Below are positions 52,065 through 60,885 of a stretch of 64,000 nucleotides of DNA, one piece after another. Positions within the stretch are counted from its first letter, which is position 1; every line of letters starts with the position of its first letter. The position numbers and the translations under genes were made by a program. The notes beneath the pieces were generated by a model. It worked only from the letters and a program-made list of their open reading frames with translations, was not told the origin of the DNA and did no database searches. Source of the DNA: Clostridia bacterium (GTDB lineage Bacteria > Bacillota > Clostridia > Christensenellales > Aristaeellaceae); NCBI GenBank assembly GCA_017484085.1, contig JAFUTW010000007.1, positions 1 through 64,000 of the forward strand, read 5' to 3'.

Positions 52065-53696
52065 TCAGTTTTTCTCATTATAAACAAGGGTGCGCAGGCG
52101 GTCAACCGAGCAAGAAATCATTCGCTTCACTCCGCTTTTACCCGTCAGCCTTTGCAAAACAGCGATTATGCTCTTTTCTGCTTGGCACAGGCCATGGGCT
52201 GCAACTGGGATAAGGTAGATCATATATGGAAAAATATACTGTGACTTGGCTTCAAAGAGTTGATGAAACAAGAACCCTCCAATTATCGTAACCGGCAGAA
52301 TCAGCCATTCTAAAGCCCGACGGTCACTGCTGTGAAAAATCCAGGACATCCCCCCGAAAGTACTAAAAATGTAAAGGCACTTCTGCCAGGTATTCATATA
52401 CCCAAGTACCAGCTGGCCGGAATAGGTCACAGACCGGTACACATGCTCTGCAACTCCATTATATCGTCCGTACCATTCACCTCCCATGTTACGTGCGATT
52501 GTACTATAAGTGGGTTCCAGCCACTGACTGAGCCATTTATCCTTCATAAAAGCTGCTGTCATTGCAGGATCCGATGCCATTTCTTTCAATCGATCCGCCA
52601 GATCTGCTTTGACCTCTGCCAACTGCGCTTCTCTTGTAAGGTAGCGATCAAAAAACCTTCCCACATAACCGTTATACCAGCCGGAGCGTGCACCTCCCTC
52701 TGACAATCCCATTACAAGCCATGTAAGTTTGCTTTCATTTTGAATCAATTGTATTCCGCTTCTCAATTCATACTGCCAAACAATAATCTGCCCCAGAAAT
52801 ATGCCGAGAGCGATTGAAGCGGCAGCAATCAGAACAGGCCGCCAATCCCTGTACTGGAGTGCAAACAGTACACAGCAAATAAGCATTGCCATCTGCGCTA
52901 TCATCGCATTCTGCTTTGCTTGACAAGCCAAAGCCAGTAAAACCGCAGAGAAGACTATATAAGATATTCTTCGGCTCCGGATAAACTTTGCAAACAAAAG
53001 AAAACTGATACTGCAAAGCATAAGCATCAGAAGTGTCCCATAAACAAAAACCGTAAATAAAAAGAGTGGCAAACAGGTCATCAGCAGCAGTAATGTCGCT
53101 GTACGCTCTTTCTCCCCGGATACATATTGTGCAAATCCTGTCAGAAAGCCGATTGTTGTTACGGCAAACACACAATTCAAACACTGCATGACAATATTAG
53201 CATCCAGTGATGGCAGCATTCTGATTATTATTTCAAGTAACAGCACCATGCCCAATTGAAAGGGGCAGCCCATATAGTAACCCCAAGTTAAGTCTCTGAA
53301 GTCATCCTCTGCAAACTCGTATGCTGTTTGCAGTAAGGCTGCAGGATCTGAATTCTGTTGGACCTGAACACCAATCACCCAGGCAAGTGCTGCAACAAGC
53401 CAAAGAAGAAGCAGACCATGCTCAATCCGTATATTCATCTTTTGAAGGATTGCATGGGCAAATAGAAAAGCCAGGATTGCACAAGCCGTCAGGAGTACGG
53501 AATGTGTTAGATTTTCTTTCAGATACAATACACCTTCCGCAAAGTACCCGTCAACCGTCAGTCTGGCCAGCAGCGACAAAGCGTGTACCGCTGTCGCCGC
53601 TACGATCAGTGTAAATAGTATGCACGCTGCCAAAATCAGCAACTGAACAACGCTCTTGTTTTGCATGACATTCTTTTTCGCAGGAGTCGGTGTCAT
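52065..53696 (-). CDS. Polytopic membrane protein, GT-C glycosyltransferase-like
   Basis: 543 residues with about 10-12 membrane helices, large loops between, and an outside segment (about 320-420) rich in charged and aromatic residues. The plan resembles GT39/ArnT or oligosaccharyl-transferase-type GT-C enzymes (an early loop with YEFAEDDFRDLTWGYYMGCP and late FHQLFEAKSQYIFPYMIYLIP), but no diagnostic motif lets me name a substrate. Base composition is clearly lower in GC than uvrC and the flanking genes, so recent transfer is possible. It has its own promoter at 53745-53773 and ends 16 bases before the DUF1292 start. Confidence 0.75.
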   Translation of the reverse strand: MTPTPAKKNVMQNKSVVQLLILAACILFTLIVAATAVHALSLLARLTVDGYFAEGVLYLKENLTHSVLLTACAILAFLFAHAILQKMNIRIEHGLLLLWLVAALAWVIGVQVQQNSDPAALLQTAYEFAEDDFRDLTWGYYMGCPFQLGMVLLLEIIIRMLPSLDANIVMQCLNCVFAVTTIGFLTGFAQYVSGEKERTATLLLLMTCLPLFLFTVFVYGTLLMLMLCSISFLLFAKFIRSRRISYIVFSAVLLALACQAKQNAMIAQMAMLICCVLFALQYRDWRPVLIAAASIALGIFLGQIIVWQYELRSGIQLIQNESKLTWLVMGLSEGGARSGWYNGYVGRFFDRYLTREAQLAEVKADLADRLKEMASDPAMTAAFMKDKWLSQWLEPTYSTIARNMGGEWYGRYNGVAEHVYRSVTYSGQLVLGYMNTWQKCLYIFSTFGGMSWIFHSSDRRALEWLILPVTIIGGFLFHQLFEAKSQYIFPYMIYLIPVAAHGLCQAEKSIIAVLQRLTGKSGVKRMISCSVDRLRTLVYNEKN

Positions 53697-53744
53697 ATCT
53701 TCTCACACCCTTAATATTAACTCAGAGCCTTACAAACTCATGGC

Positions 53745-53773
53745 ATCATACCGCAGCCACTAATGAATGTCAA
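53745..53773 (-). promoter_or_regulatory. Promoter of the GT-C-like membrane protein gene
   Basis: On the minus strand TTGACA (53768-53773), 17-base spacer, TATGAT (53745-53750); near-consensus. Confidence 0.7.
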
Positions 53774-53815
53774 TGTCATCGTTTCATGTATACAGATTCA
53801 CAAACGCTGTTAGGC

Positions 53816-53844
53816 TTGCATCCGTCTGCGTTTTGCGGTATGAT
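53816..53844 (+). promoter_or_regulatory. Promoter of the L,D-transpeptidase-like gene
   Basis: TTGCAT (53816-53821), 17-base spacer, TATGAT (53839-53844); a second TATGAT lies at 53849-53854. Confidence 0.55.
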
Positions 53845-53901
53845 AAGATATGATATTTGTGCGGGCTTCCGCATCGATCCCTGAAAGGAGCCGATTACAG
53901 A

Positions 53902-55299
53902 ATGAAAACGCGACGCATCGGGGCCGCGATCCTCGTTTTTGTCCTTTGTCTCATGGCCATCTCCGGCGCCTCTGCAGCCACGAAGACCATCAAAGCGCCA
54001 ACGCTGCGCTTCCAGAACATGCCGCGCCGCGGGCTTGAGGGTGCCCGTTCCAAGGACATCGGCGTCAATGCGTCCGATCCCGGTTTCCTCACGCTCTGGA
54101 TGACAGACGCGGATGACAGCATCGTCTACCGCCACTATTTTGACGGCCAGGAGATCCATTCCGGCGTTAATTATTTCAGCATCAATGCCTATGATGACAA
54201 CGGTTATGTGCTGCCTGAAGGCTCCTACAAGCTTCATGCGACAATGGTCAACCAGTACGGCGTGGAGACCAAGAACGAAGCCACGGTCAAGATCAACGTT
54301 ATCGTCGGTGAAGAAATTGCCGTCCCCGCTTCCCAGCTTGCCGCGCAGCAGCAGTATGCAGCCCAGCAGGGATATACCGCGGACGGCAGCACCTCTGCTT
54401 ATGACCCCTCCGCGTATGCGGGCGCTTCCCAGCCCGCTGCCGCATCTTCGGACATTCCCGCCGCATTCGAGATCAACTATACCACTTCCGCCAACTACAC
54501 CATCGGTACGGAGGGCTTCCAGGTCGGCGTCGGCGTCGGCGACCGGCCTGCGGACGACGGCAGCTACTGGTCCCTCCGCTCCGGAGCGACGGATGCCGAA
54601 ATCTGGGCTGCGATCGTAAGGCCGCTCATGTCCGTGGATGTGGACGAGAAGGAATCCGCTTACATCTACGATTCTCCGAATGAAGGCCGCAAGCAGCTCG
54701 GCACAGTGTCCGGCCTGTCGCAGGGCGTGCACGTCATCGCCAACCGCGAGGACGGCTGGTCCCTGGTGGAAGCCTACCGCAACGAGGACAGCGCCTTTAT
54801 CCGCGGCTACATCAAGACGAGCCGCCTCAAGAGCGTAGACGTCAACACGAACTACGGCATCGTAGTTGACAAGGCAACGCAGACCTTAGCAGTCTACAAG
54901 GACGGCCAGCGCATCGGCTCCTGCCCCGTCTCCACGGGCCTTGCCACCCCCAAGTACCTGGTCCGGGAGACGCCCGCCGGCGAGTACATGCTGGTGACCC
55001 GCCGCGGCACGATGGAGTATTACAATTCCGGAGACTGGTGCAAGTACACCATCCGCGTGAGCGGCAATTACTATCTGGCTGAAATCCCGACCACCCACAA
55101 GAACGGCAAGGATTTCTCCCCCCTGCTCTCGCAGCTCGGCATGAAGGCCACGCGCGGCCTCATCGCCGTAGCGCACGACGCTTCACAGGACGGCGGCATC
55201 AACGCCGAGTGGATCTGGAACATGACCGACAAGAACAAAAAGGTAAAGGTCCTCATCCTTGACGACAAGGACCGCACCAGCGTGCCGATGGGCGAATAA
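53902..55299 (+). CDS. Exported SH3 and YkuD-like protein lacking the catalytic cysteine
   Basis: 465 residues from ATG 53902 (AAAGGAG upstream). Signal peptide 1-25; an Ig-like beta domain (about 28-135; VLPEGSYKLHATMVNQYG); a Gln/Ala/Ser-rich linker (about 140-190); an SH3 domain (about 255-320; VIANREDGWSLVEAY, GYIKTSRL); and a YkuD fold (about 328-460; YGIVVDKATQTLAVYKDGQR, TPAGEYMLVTRRG, GINAEWIWNM). In L,D-transpeptidases the active site reads S/THGC[IV]R; here it is T417-R418-G419-L420-I421-A422, so Cys is Leu, His is Arg and Arg is Ala. The earlier conserved His also appears replaced. It is therefore probably not an active transpeptidase; a peptidoglycan-binding or regulatory role is inferred. 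Confidence 0.88.
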   Translation: MKTRRIGAAILVFVLCLMAISGASAATKTIKAPTLRFQNMPRRGLEGARSKDIGVNASDPGFLTLWMTDADDSIVYRHYFDGQEIHSGVNYFSINAYDDNGYVLPEGSYKLHATMVNQYGVETKNEATVKINVIVGEEIAVPASQLAAQQQYAAQQGYTADGSTSAYDPSAYAGASQPAAASSDIPAAFEINYTTSANYTIGTEGFQVGVGVGDRPADDGSYWSLRSGATDAEIWAAIVRPLMSVDVDEKESAYIYDSPNEGRKQLGTVSGLSQGVHVIANREDGWSLVEAYRNEDSAFIRGYIKTSRLKSVDVNTNYGIVVDKATQTLAVYKDGQRIGSCPVSTGLATPKYLVRETPAGEYMLVTRRGTMEYYNSGDWCKYTIRVSGNYYLAEIPTTHKNGKDFSPLLSQLGMKATRGLIAVAHDASQDGGINAEWIWNMTDKNKKVKVLILDDKDRTSVPMGE

Positions 55300-55336
55300 A
55301 AATCGGCAGAAGAGTACAATCACTCGTTCAATCAGA

Positions 55337-55367
55337 CAAGAGGAGTTGCAGCACGCAACTCCTCTTG
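55337..55367. terminator. Terminator between convergent genes
   Basis: A perfect 13-bp stem CAAGAGGAGTTGC/GCAACTCCTCTTG with an AGCAC loop; T-rich sequence follows on the plus strand. Confidence 0.88.
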
Positions 55368-55397
55368 TTTGTATTCTGTTTGACAACTTTTAGCTGT

Positions 55398-57587
55398 CTA
55401 AGTGTTCACACGGTTATGGCGACACAGAAAAGCCAGCGCAGTCAGACTTAGCAACGCTACCAGAGAGACCGTGTCCAACACATGCCATATGAATTTGTTA
55501 GTAAAGCGCACCTGCAACGTCCCACTGGTGTTTTCAGGGATGAGCAGCTTTAATCGGTTCGTCTCGCTTCGCTCCGTCTTAACGGTGGCCCCGTTCAGCG
55601 AAGCTGTCCAGCCTTCAAAAGCAAAGACCGGAAGCGTAACTGTTCCAGCTTTGTCTGTCGTCTTAACTTCTAATGAAAGATTGGTTCCTGCGCGTGTAAA
55701 ACCGTGTGTAACAACGCCGTCCGCCTCCACCTCCCTAGTGGTCATTGTGCTGGAATCCGTTCCCTTGAGCGCATAATCCAGATAAACCATACCCTGTTCG
55801 CTTACCCGGCCATAGTATACGTAGTGATTCTTCCGCGTTTCCATTGTCAGCATGGGCATGACAGAGACGAGGCACAGGGAGATTACCGCTATCCCTGCTG
55901 TAAGCTGCAGCTTTGCGGGTGCCTCAGTACTTACAATTTCCTTTGCTGCAAATGCTCCGCAGATGGCAAACATGAGATCACACAGCATCAGCAGCCGCCA
56001 CGGAAACTGCAAGAAAGATACCACGGTTTGCAATTTAACAGGCAAGGCATCCCATGGAAAGAGGCGAGATGCCGCTACCAGGCTTAAAAGTCCTGTAGCC
56101 AGACAAAAGCTTGCCAATCTGCTAGAGACACCCTTTTTTACCCCATCTGCCCGCATTGAGAAAAGCAGTCCTCCCGCAAATAAGGCAGACAGCAATAGCG
56201 GAACGCCGACTTCATATCCTTTTGAACGCAACGTTCCGTCCCAAACCTTCTCACCCAGATCGTAACCTGTCTGGGAAAGAAGCTGTGCTGGTGCCATGGC
56301 GCTATCTGAAAGCGTTTTGCCCATTGCATCAGCTGTAACGCCTTGCTTGAGATACGTCACCATCGGGCCGGCAAGACACAGTCCCAACAGGGCGGCGCTA
56401 GTCAGTGCACAGGTCAAACCGACTAACGTTGGGAAAACCTTTTCTTTTCGGATCCTTGCTGCAATACAGTTCGTCAGTGTTGCTATAACAGCAACGAGAG
56501 CAACGACCGCAGTCGTAATCAGATGCGCATGCAGCAGCGCAGCTGCCGAAAGTGACAGTTGCGGCCAGCGCTGCTTTTCTCCCGACAGAACAGACCAGAA
56601 TTCCACTGCGAAATACGGCAATACAGCCATTGCTAGTGCTTCCCCAATTGCGCTGCGGGTATAAATATCTGTCAATCGGTAGATGGCCAACGTATACAGC
56701 ACTGAACAGACCGTCCCCGCCGTATCAGAGGAAAAAAGCAACTTGCCCAGCCGATAAGCCCCGAGGGCTGTTATAAGGTTGATGCAGATTAGCAAAACAT
56801 GCACCGCATACTGTATGCTGGCTCCTGCCAATATCATCAGTGCAGTCGGATAAAGGAAGGTCTCGGGATAAAATGCAGAAACGATAGAGCCGAAACCCTT
56901 ATTCATATACGTTCCCATACGGACGGGAAACTGCCCTGAAAGCAGTCCCTGCGTGAGATTGGACAGCCGCTCCAGATGAAAATTCATGTCATCACCCAAG
57001 TTTAGGTTATCCTTCAGGCAAGGCAAGGATGCCATCACAGCAGCAAAAAAGACAATCAACAGCATCGGTATTTGCCGTTGAATACTCTGGTATTGCCCAA
57101 TGATGCGCAAGACTGCAAGGCAGATCAAAGCGAAGCTCAGGGAAAAAAGCGTATCTGTACAACCACGGCCCTCTAGTACCAGTTTTTCACAGGTCAGATA
57201 TGTTCCATCTTGATAGTCCACTTCAATACGGTAATTATCAGTTTCATTATATACTGTAAAATCCGTTTCACCCGAAAGACTGCCGGGACCTATTTTGACA
57301 GAGGATGGTACTATATCCACCTGATTGTCGCTGATAAAATGGATTTCATTCTCTCCATCCGTATCAAACTTCCACCGTAACCTGTAGGTTCCAACCCGCA
57401 GATTCAACTCCGGCCCGCTGCTGATGATACCGTACTCTCCTGCTTTATGCGGGAGCATCTGCACCATCTCCCAATCAAGCAGGTCCCAGGTTCGCTTCAT
57501 TCTATTTGGGATGACCATCCAAAGCAGTATCACTGCCAGACACAGACCAATTGCAAAGGCGTATCGCCGCTTTTCATTCGAAATCAT
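55398..57587 (-). CDS. YfhO-like polytopic membrane protein, copy 1
   Basis: 729 residues. An N-terminal membrane helix is followed by an outside beta domain (about 45-145; LRVGTYRLRWKFDTDGEN), about 12 helices, and a C-terminal outside domain ending in a last helix. Family-like blocks are SAFYPETFLYPTALMIL, IYRLTDIYTRSAIGEALAMA and LQFPWRLLMLCDL. This is the YfhO / 6-pyruvoyl-tetrahydropterin-synthase-related membrane group, GT-C-like proteins linked to glycosylation of lipoteichoic acid or exported polymers. GC content is lower than in copy 2. Downstream-most gene of the locus. Confidence 0.85.
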   Translation of the reverse strand: MISNEKRRYAFAIGLCLAVILLWMVIPNRMKRTWDLLDWEMVQMLPHKAGEYGIISSGPELNLRVGTYRLRWKFDTDGENEIHFISDNQVDIVPSSVKIGPGSLSGETDFTVYNETDNYRIEVDYQDGTYLTCEKLVLEGRGCTDTLFSLSFALICLAVLRIIGQYQSIQRQIPMLLIVFFAAVMASLPCLKDNLNLGDDMNFHLERLSNLTQGLLSGQFPVRMGTYMNKGFGSIVSAFYPETFLYPTALMILAGASIQYAVHVLLICINLITALGAYRLGKLLFSSDTAGTVCSVLYTLAIYRLTDIYTRSAIGEALAMAVLPYFAVEFWSVLSGEKQRWPQLSLSAAALLHAHLITTAVVALVAVIATLTNCIAARIRKEKVFPTLVGLTCALTSAALLGLCLAGPMVTYLKQGVTADAMGKTLSDSAMAPAQLLSQTGYDLGEKVWDGTLRSKGYEVGVPLLLSALFAGGLLFSMRADGVKKGVSSRLASFCLATGLLSLVAASRLFPWDALPVKLQTVVSFLQFPWRLLMLCDLMFAICGAFAAKEIVSTEAPAKLQLTAGIAVISLCLVSVMPMLTMETRKNHYVYYGRVSEQGMVYLDYALKGTDSSTMTTREVEADGVVTHGFTRAGTNLSLEVKTTDKAGTVTLPVFAFEGWTASLNGATVKTERSETNRLKLLIPENTSGTLQVRFTNKFIWHVLDTVSLVALLSLTALAFLCRHNRVNT

Positions 57588-57665
57588 GTGCCCCTTTCCC
57601 TTCTTAATTCCATACTTCGGCTGTGTATCGCCATATGAGCTTTTAATCAGCTAGATGAACCGACT

Positions 57666-59270
57666 TTACTGTCCTTCTCCCTTTTCCTTCAGATACGAAG
57701 CGTCCATCACCCCAATTTTTAGGATCAGCGTTTCTCCGTCTTTCCATTGAATGCATCCTTCAGTGGGAAAAACCGGCATATTACGGATCTCAGGATCCTT
57801 AGCAAGCTGGTCATGAGTAAAATCATCGACCAGGTTGAGTGGATACCCAAGCACCTGCCAGAAATACCAGGGATACATCGCCGGATTACAGATAGCATAG
57901 TAGTTATCATTGTTTGTCCCATAACCATCCAGCAAGCCAACAGTTCCGTTTCCGTCCAAATGCTCGAAGCCCGGGCGCCGCATAGTCAGCGGCGAATCAT
58001 ACAAAGTGCCCATCAGCGCGACCTGCGTTTGGCCCGGCTTGTAGCCATCCACTTGTTCAATCCTGTCGATGATGCGCGTCGCCAGTGAAAGCGTCGACTG
58101 AAATTCCAGATCGCGCCGCACATACATCTGGTTGGCAAACACCATATTGTTGAAAAACAGGACGACGCTGATGAACAGTGAGCCTATGGGTAAAACAACT
58201 GACCGGGATATCTCCGCATCACACTTCTCCAGCAGCCAGACAGGATACGCCGCAGCGAGAAAATACGCATAGATCATGAGGGAATGTGCCCAGCCGCCGC
58301 TGATAAAGTACACCATATTCATGCCCAGCGGCATAAAGGCCGTAAACAGCAGGGCAAACAGCAGCTGGGCAGGCTTTGGTCTTCTTTTGAGCAAGATCAG
58401 CACGAGACAGACCAGCGTAAGGAGGATAAAGGCCAGGTAGAGTACCCCGGAAAGCCTCCGGAGATGCGTCAGCGGGTTAGAAAGATAACGAAACGGATAG
58501 AGGTATGTCTTCTTCAATAACGTTGGGATTTTTTTCAGCGTGAGATTGCCGACATTGACCGGTGAGTTATAGGAATTGGCGGCATCCAGCCCCGCGCGGG
58601 CCAGGAAAACATCCATACCGGCTTTATAAAGGACAAGGCCGCCCAGCAGTGCAGCCAGCGCAGTGATCCCTTTGCCAAGAAGCTTCTTCCATCCCCAACT
58701 TTCTTCAATCGCAGACTTTGCCAATACTGCAAGCATGAGGACGGCTGCGCAGCCGATATAGCTCTGATACAGCGCCGTGCTGATACAGATGAAACAAGCA
58801 GAGAGGAGAAATCCGCCCCTCCATCTTTTCCAAGCAGAAACGGACAGCACTGCCAGTAAAAGGGCCAGCATATACGTATCCGTCTCCATAATGAAGGTGG
58901 AATTCAGATATGACATGGTCGGATTGGCAGTCAGCGCCAGGCATAGAAGCAGCATGCCCCACCGCGATCGAATGCCCATGATTTTGATGGTTATCGTCGC
59001 AGATAACGCAAGGAATATGCATGCCAGTACCGCCATCAGCCATGGGGCAGCAATGTCTCCTCTGATCTTCCAGTAAAAAGGCTGCGCCCATCGTCCGATG
59101 CTTATTTTCCAATCTGTACTCGTGCTCTGTACAATCTGTACAGAGTCATCCGAGTACGCAAGTTCAAAAAACCTAAAACCATGTGCGAGGAGCATAAGGA
59201 TAAAGATCAGCGCGAAAACTCGCCCTATCTGTCTGAACTGCTCTTCGTACTTCTCATAAAATGCTTTCAT
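57666..59270 (-). CDS. GtrII-like glucosyltransferase family membrane protein
   Basis: 534 residues, start after ATAGGAGGG. An N-terminal cytoplasmic helix leads to about 11 membrane segments and a C-terminal outside domain of about 120 residues. The blocks YSDDSVQIVQSTSTDWKISIGRWAQP and MSYLNSTFIMETDTYMLALL fit the GtrII/PF14264 group, which transfers glucose from a lipid carrier to surface polysaccharide. Moderately lower GC than the housekeeping genes. It lies between a YfhO-like gene and the OpgB-like gene in one minus-strand run. Confidence 0.85.
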   Translation of the reverse strand: MKAFYEKYEEQFRQIGRVFALIFILMLLAHGFRFFELAYSDDSVQIVQSTSTDWKISIGRWAQPFYWKIRGDIAAPWLMAVLACIFLALSATITIKIMGIRSRWGMLLLCLALTANPTMSYLNSTFIMETDTYMLALLLAVLSVSAWKRWRGGFLLSACFICISTALYQSYIGCAAVLMLAVLAKSAIEESWGWKKLLGKGITALAALLGGLVLYKAGMDVFLARAGLDAANSYNSPVNVGNLTLKKIPTLLKKTYLYPFRYLSNPLTHLRRLSGVLYLAFILLTLVCLVLILLKRRPKPAQLLFALLFTAFMPLGMNMVYFISGGWAHSLMIYAYFLAAAYPVWLLEKCDAEISRSVVLPIGSLFISVVLFFNNMVFANQMYVRRDLEFQSTLSLATRIIDRIEQVDGYKPGQTQVALMGTLYDSPLTMRRPGFEHLDGNGTVGLLDGYGTNNDNYYAICNPAMYPWYFWQVLGYPLNLVDDFTHDQLAKDPEIRNMPVFPTEGCIQWKDGETLILKIGVMDASYLKEKGEGQ

Positions 59271-59316
59271 AGGATTATCCCTCCTATATGCTATAAAACC
59301 AATTCAGCTTTCCTTC

Positions 59317-60885
59317 TCAGTTTCTCATCAGTTTGCTGTCGTAGAACAGCGATTTCTTGTTCAGCTCCGTGAAGAAAGTCTCATAGCCCATCTCCTCGCT
59401 GAGCGTCTGCTCCCCGGAAAACAGGTTCGTCCCAAGGCCCAGCCGGTTCCCTTCGATTTCACAGCCCATAGCCGCCATCACGGTCGGGAAGAAGTCCAGC
59501 GTCGTAAACTTGCGGTTCTGTGTCTGTACAGGCTCTGCCACGCTGTTGATAAATACATTATATACGAAGCGGTCTGCATTGCCGTTATGCTTATCATAAT
59601 CTGTCGCTTCTTCATAGAAGCCCCTGGCCATATTCGCGTGGTCCCCGGTGACGACTATGGTCGTGTTTTCATAAAAATCCTGTTGTCTGCACCATTCTAT
59701 GAAGCGGTATACCTGTTTCGAGGAACAGCGTATGGTCCTCCCCAGTATATTTCCTGTATCTTTCGGGCAATACTCGCACAGCCAGCCGGGATCATGCGTA
59801 TCAGCCGTCAGCAGTCCCAGATGAAACGGCTGATCGCCTTCCTGTAATTCAAGCAAAAGCATTTTCGCATATTCATACAGTCGCCAATCTTCTATGCCCC
59901 AGCCGTAATAGTATCCTTCCGGCGCAACGCCAGCTTCGATGGCCCTGTAATAATCATCGATCTCATATGCGCCATGCTGGTTATACATTCTGCGCCGTCC
60001 ACCAAAGTCAAAGTCAGAGCCACAGGCGAACACCGTCCGGTACCCCTCATCATTAAGAATATCCCCTAGCATTGTTGCGCCTGGCAAAAACTCCGCAATG
60101 TCATATCCCATATTATCAGTGCTCATATCATCATATTTAAAGAGCTTGAGCGGCAGCCCCGCCGTCTGCGCGATCAGGCCGGCGATCGTCCAGCCGCAGG
60201 CCGGCGCCACCGCTGCGCCCTCAAAGAGCTCCGACTGGGAAAACGTCAGATTTTCCCGCATCAGCTGCGTCATCTCAGGGATGTAGTTCTCCTTCATCTG
60301 CCCGCCGTTTGCCACGTCCTGATTGGTCGTTTCAGCGGACTCGACGTAGATCGTGATGAGGTTCCGCTTCTTCTCCGGGAAGGTGATCTTTGTCTTCGCC
60401 GGATCGACGTAGCGCTCCTCGATCAGCATCGACTGATGGATCCGGCTGGAGATGAACTCCCGGATCCCCAGCAGCCGGTCCCCGGCGGGGAAGATGACCG
60501 CCATCCAGATGAGCAGCACTCCGAACCCGGCGGCAGCCGGGATGCGCAGAGGCAGAAGGTGGAGCCTGTGCCCGCTCTTCGTTTCAAGGCAGATTTCCTT
60601 TTTCAGCGGCAGCACCAGGGCCGCCAGGAAAAGGCAGAAGAGCAGGCCTGCCGGCAGAAAGACGTTCAGGATGATCGAGCGTGTGAATTCGCGCGACGTG
60701 CCCTGCAGCGGCATGCTGAGATAGAAGAGCACCTCCTCCAGCGAAATGTTGTCATAAGACCGCACCGCCCAGATGCACCCCATCGTCAAAATCAGCATGA
60801 CGAGCACCAGACAGCACCCCAGGATCCGCACCGGGAGCGGTGCGCGCTTTTCCCCTTTTCTTCTCTCAATAAGCCTGATTTTCAT
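59317..60885 (-). CDS. OpgB/LtaS-type phosphoglycerol transferase (sulfatase fold)
   Basis: 522 residues. Four or five N-terminal helices (up to about 150) precede an extracytoplasmic sulfatase-fold domain. Visible: NLITIYVESAETTNQD, a likely catalytic-threonine block CGWTIAGLIAQTAGLPL as in OpgB/MdoB, DFDFGGRRRMYNQHG, LTADTHDPG, and TTIVVTGDHANMA. The enzyme moves phosphoglycerol from phosphatidylglycerol to a polymer or glycan outside the membrane. It overlaps the upstream YfhO-like gene by 20 bases. The 5' part (60150-60885) is GC-rich and the 3' part is not. Confidence 0.9.
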   Translation of the reverse strand: MKIRLIERRKGEKRAPLPVRILGCCLVLVMLILTMGCIWAVRSYDNISLEEVLFYLSMPLQGTSREFTRSIILNVFLPAGLLFCLFLAALVLPLKKEICLETKSGHRLHLLPLRIPAAAGFGVLLIWMAVIFPAGDRLLGIREFISSRIHQSMLIEERYVDPAKTKITFPEKKRNLITIYVESAETTNQDVANGGQMKENYIPEMTQLMRENLTFSQSELFEGAAVAPACGWTIAGLIAQTAGLPLKLFKYDDMSTDNMGYDIAEFLPGATMLGDILNDEGYRTVFACGSDFDFGGRRRMYNQHGAYEIDDYYRAIEAGVAPEGYYYGWGIEDWRLYEYAKMLLLELQEGDQPFHLGLLTADTHDPGWLCEYCPKDTGNILGRTIRCSSKQVYRFIEWCRQQDFYENTTIVVTGDHANMARGFYEEATDYDKHNGNADRFVYNVFINSVAEPVQTQNRKFTTLDFFPTVMAAMGCEIEGNRLGLGTNLFSGEQTLSEEMGYETFFTELNKKSLFYDSKLMRN

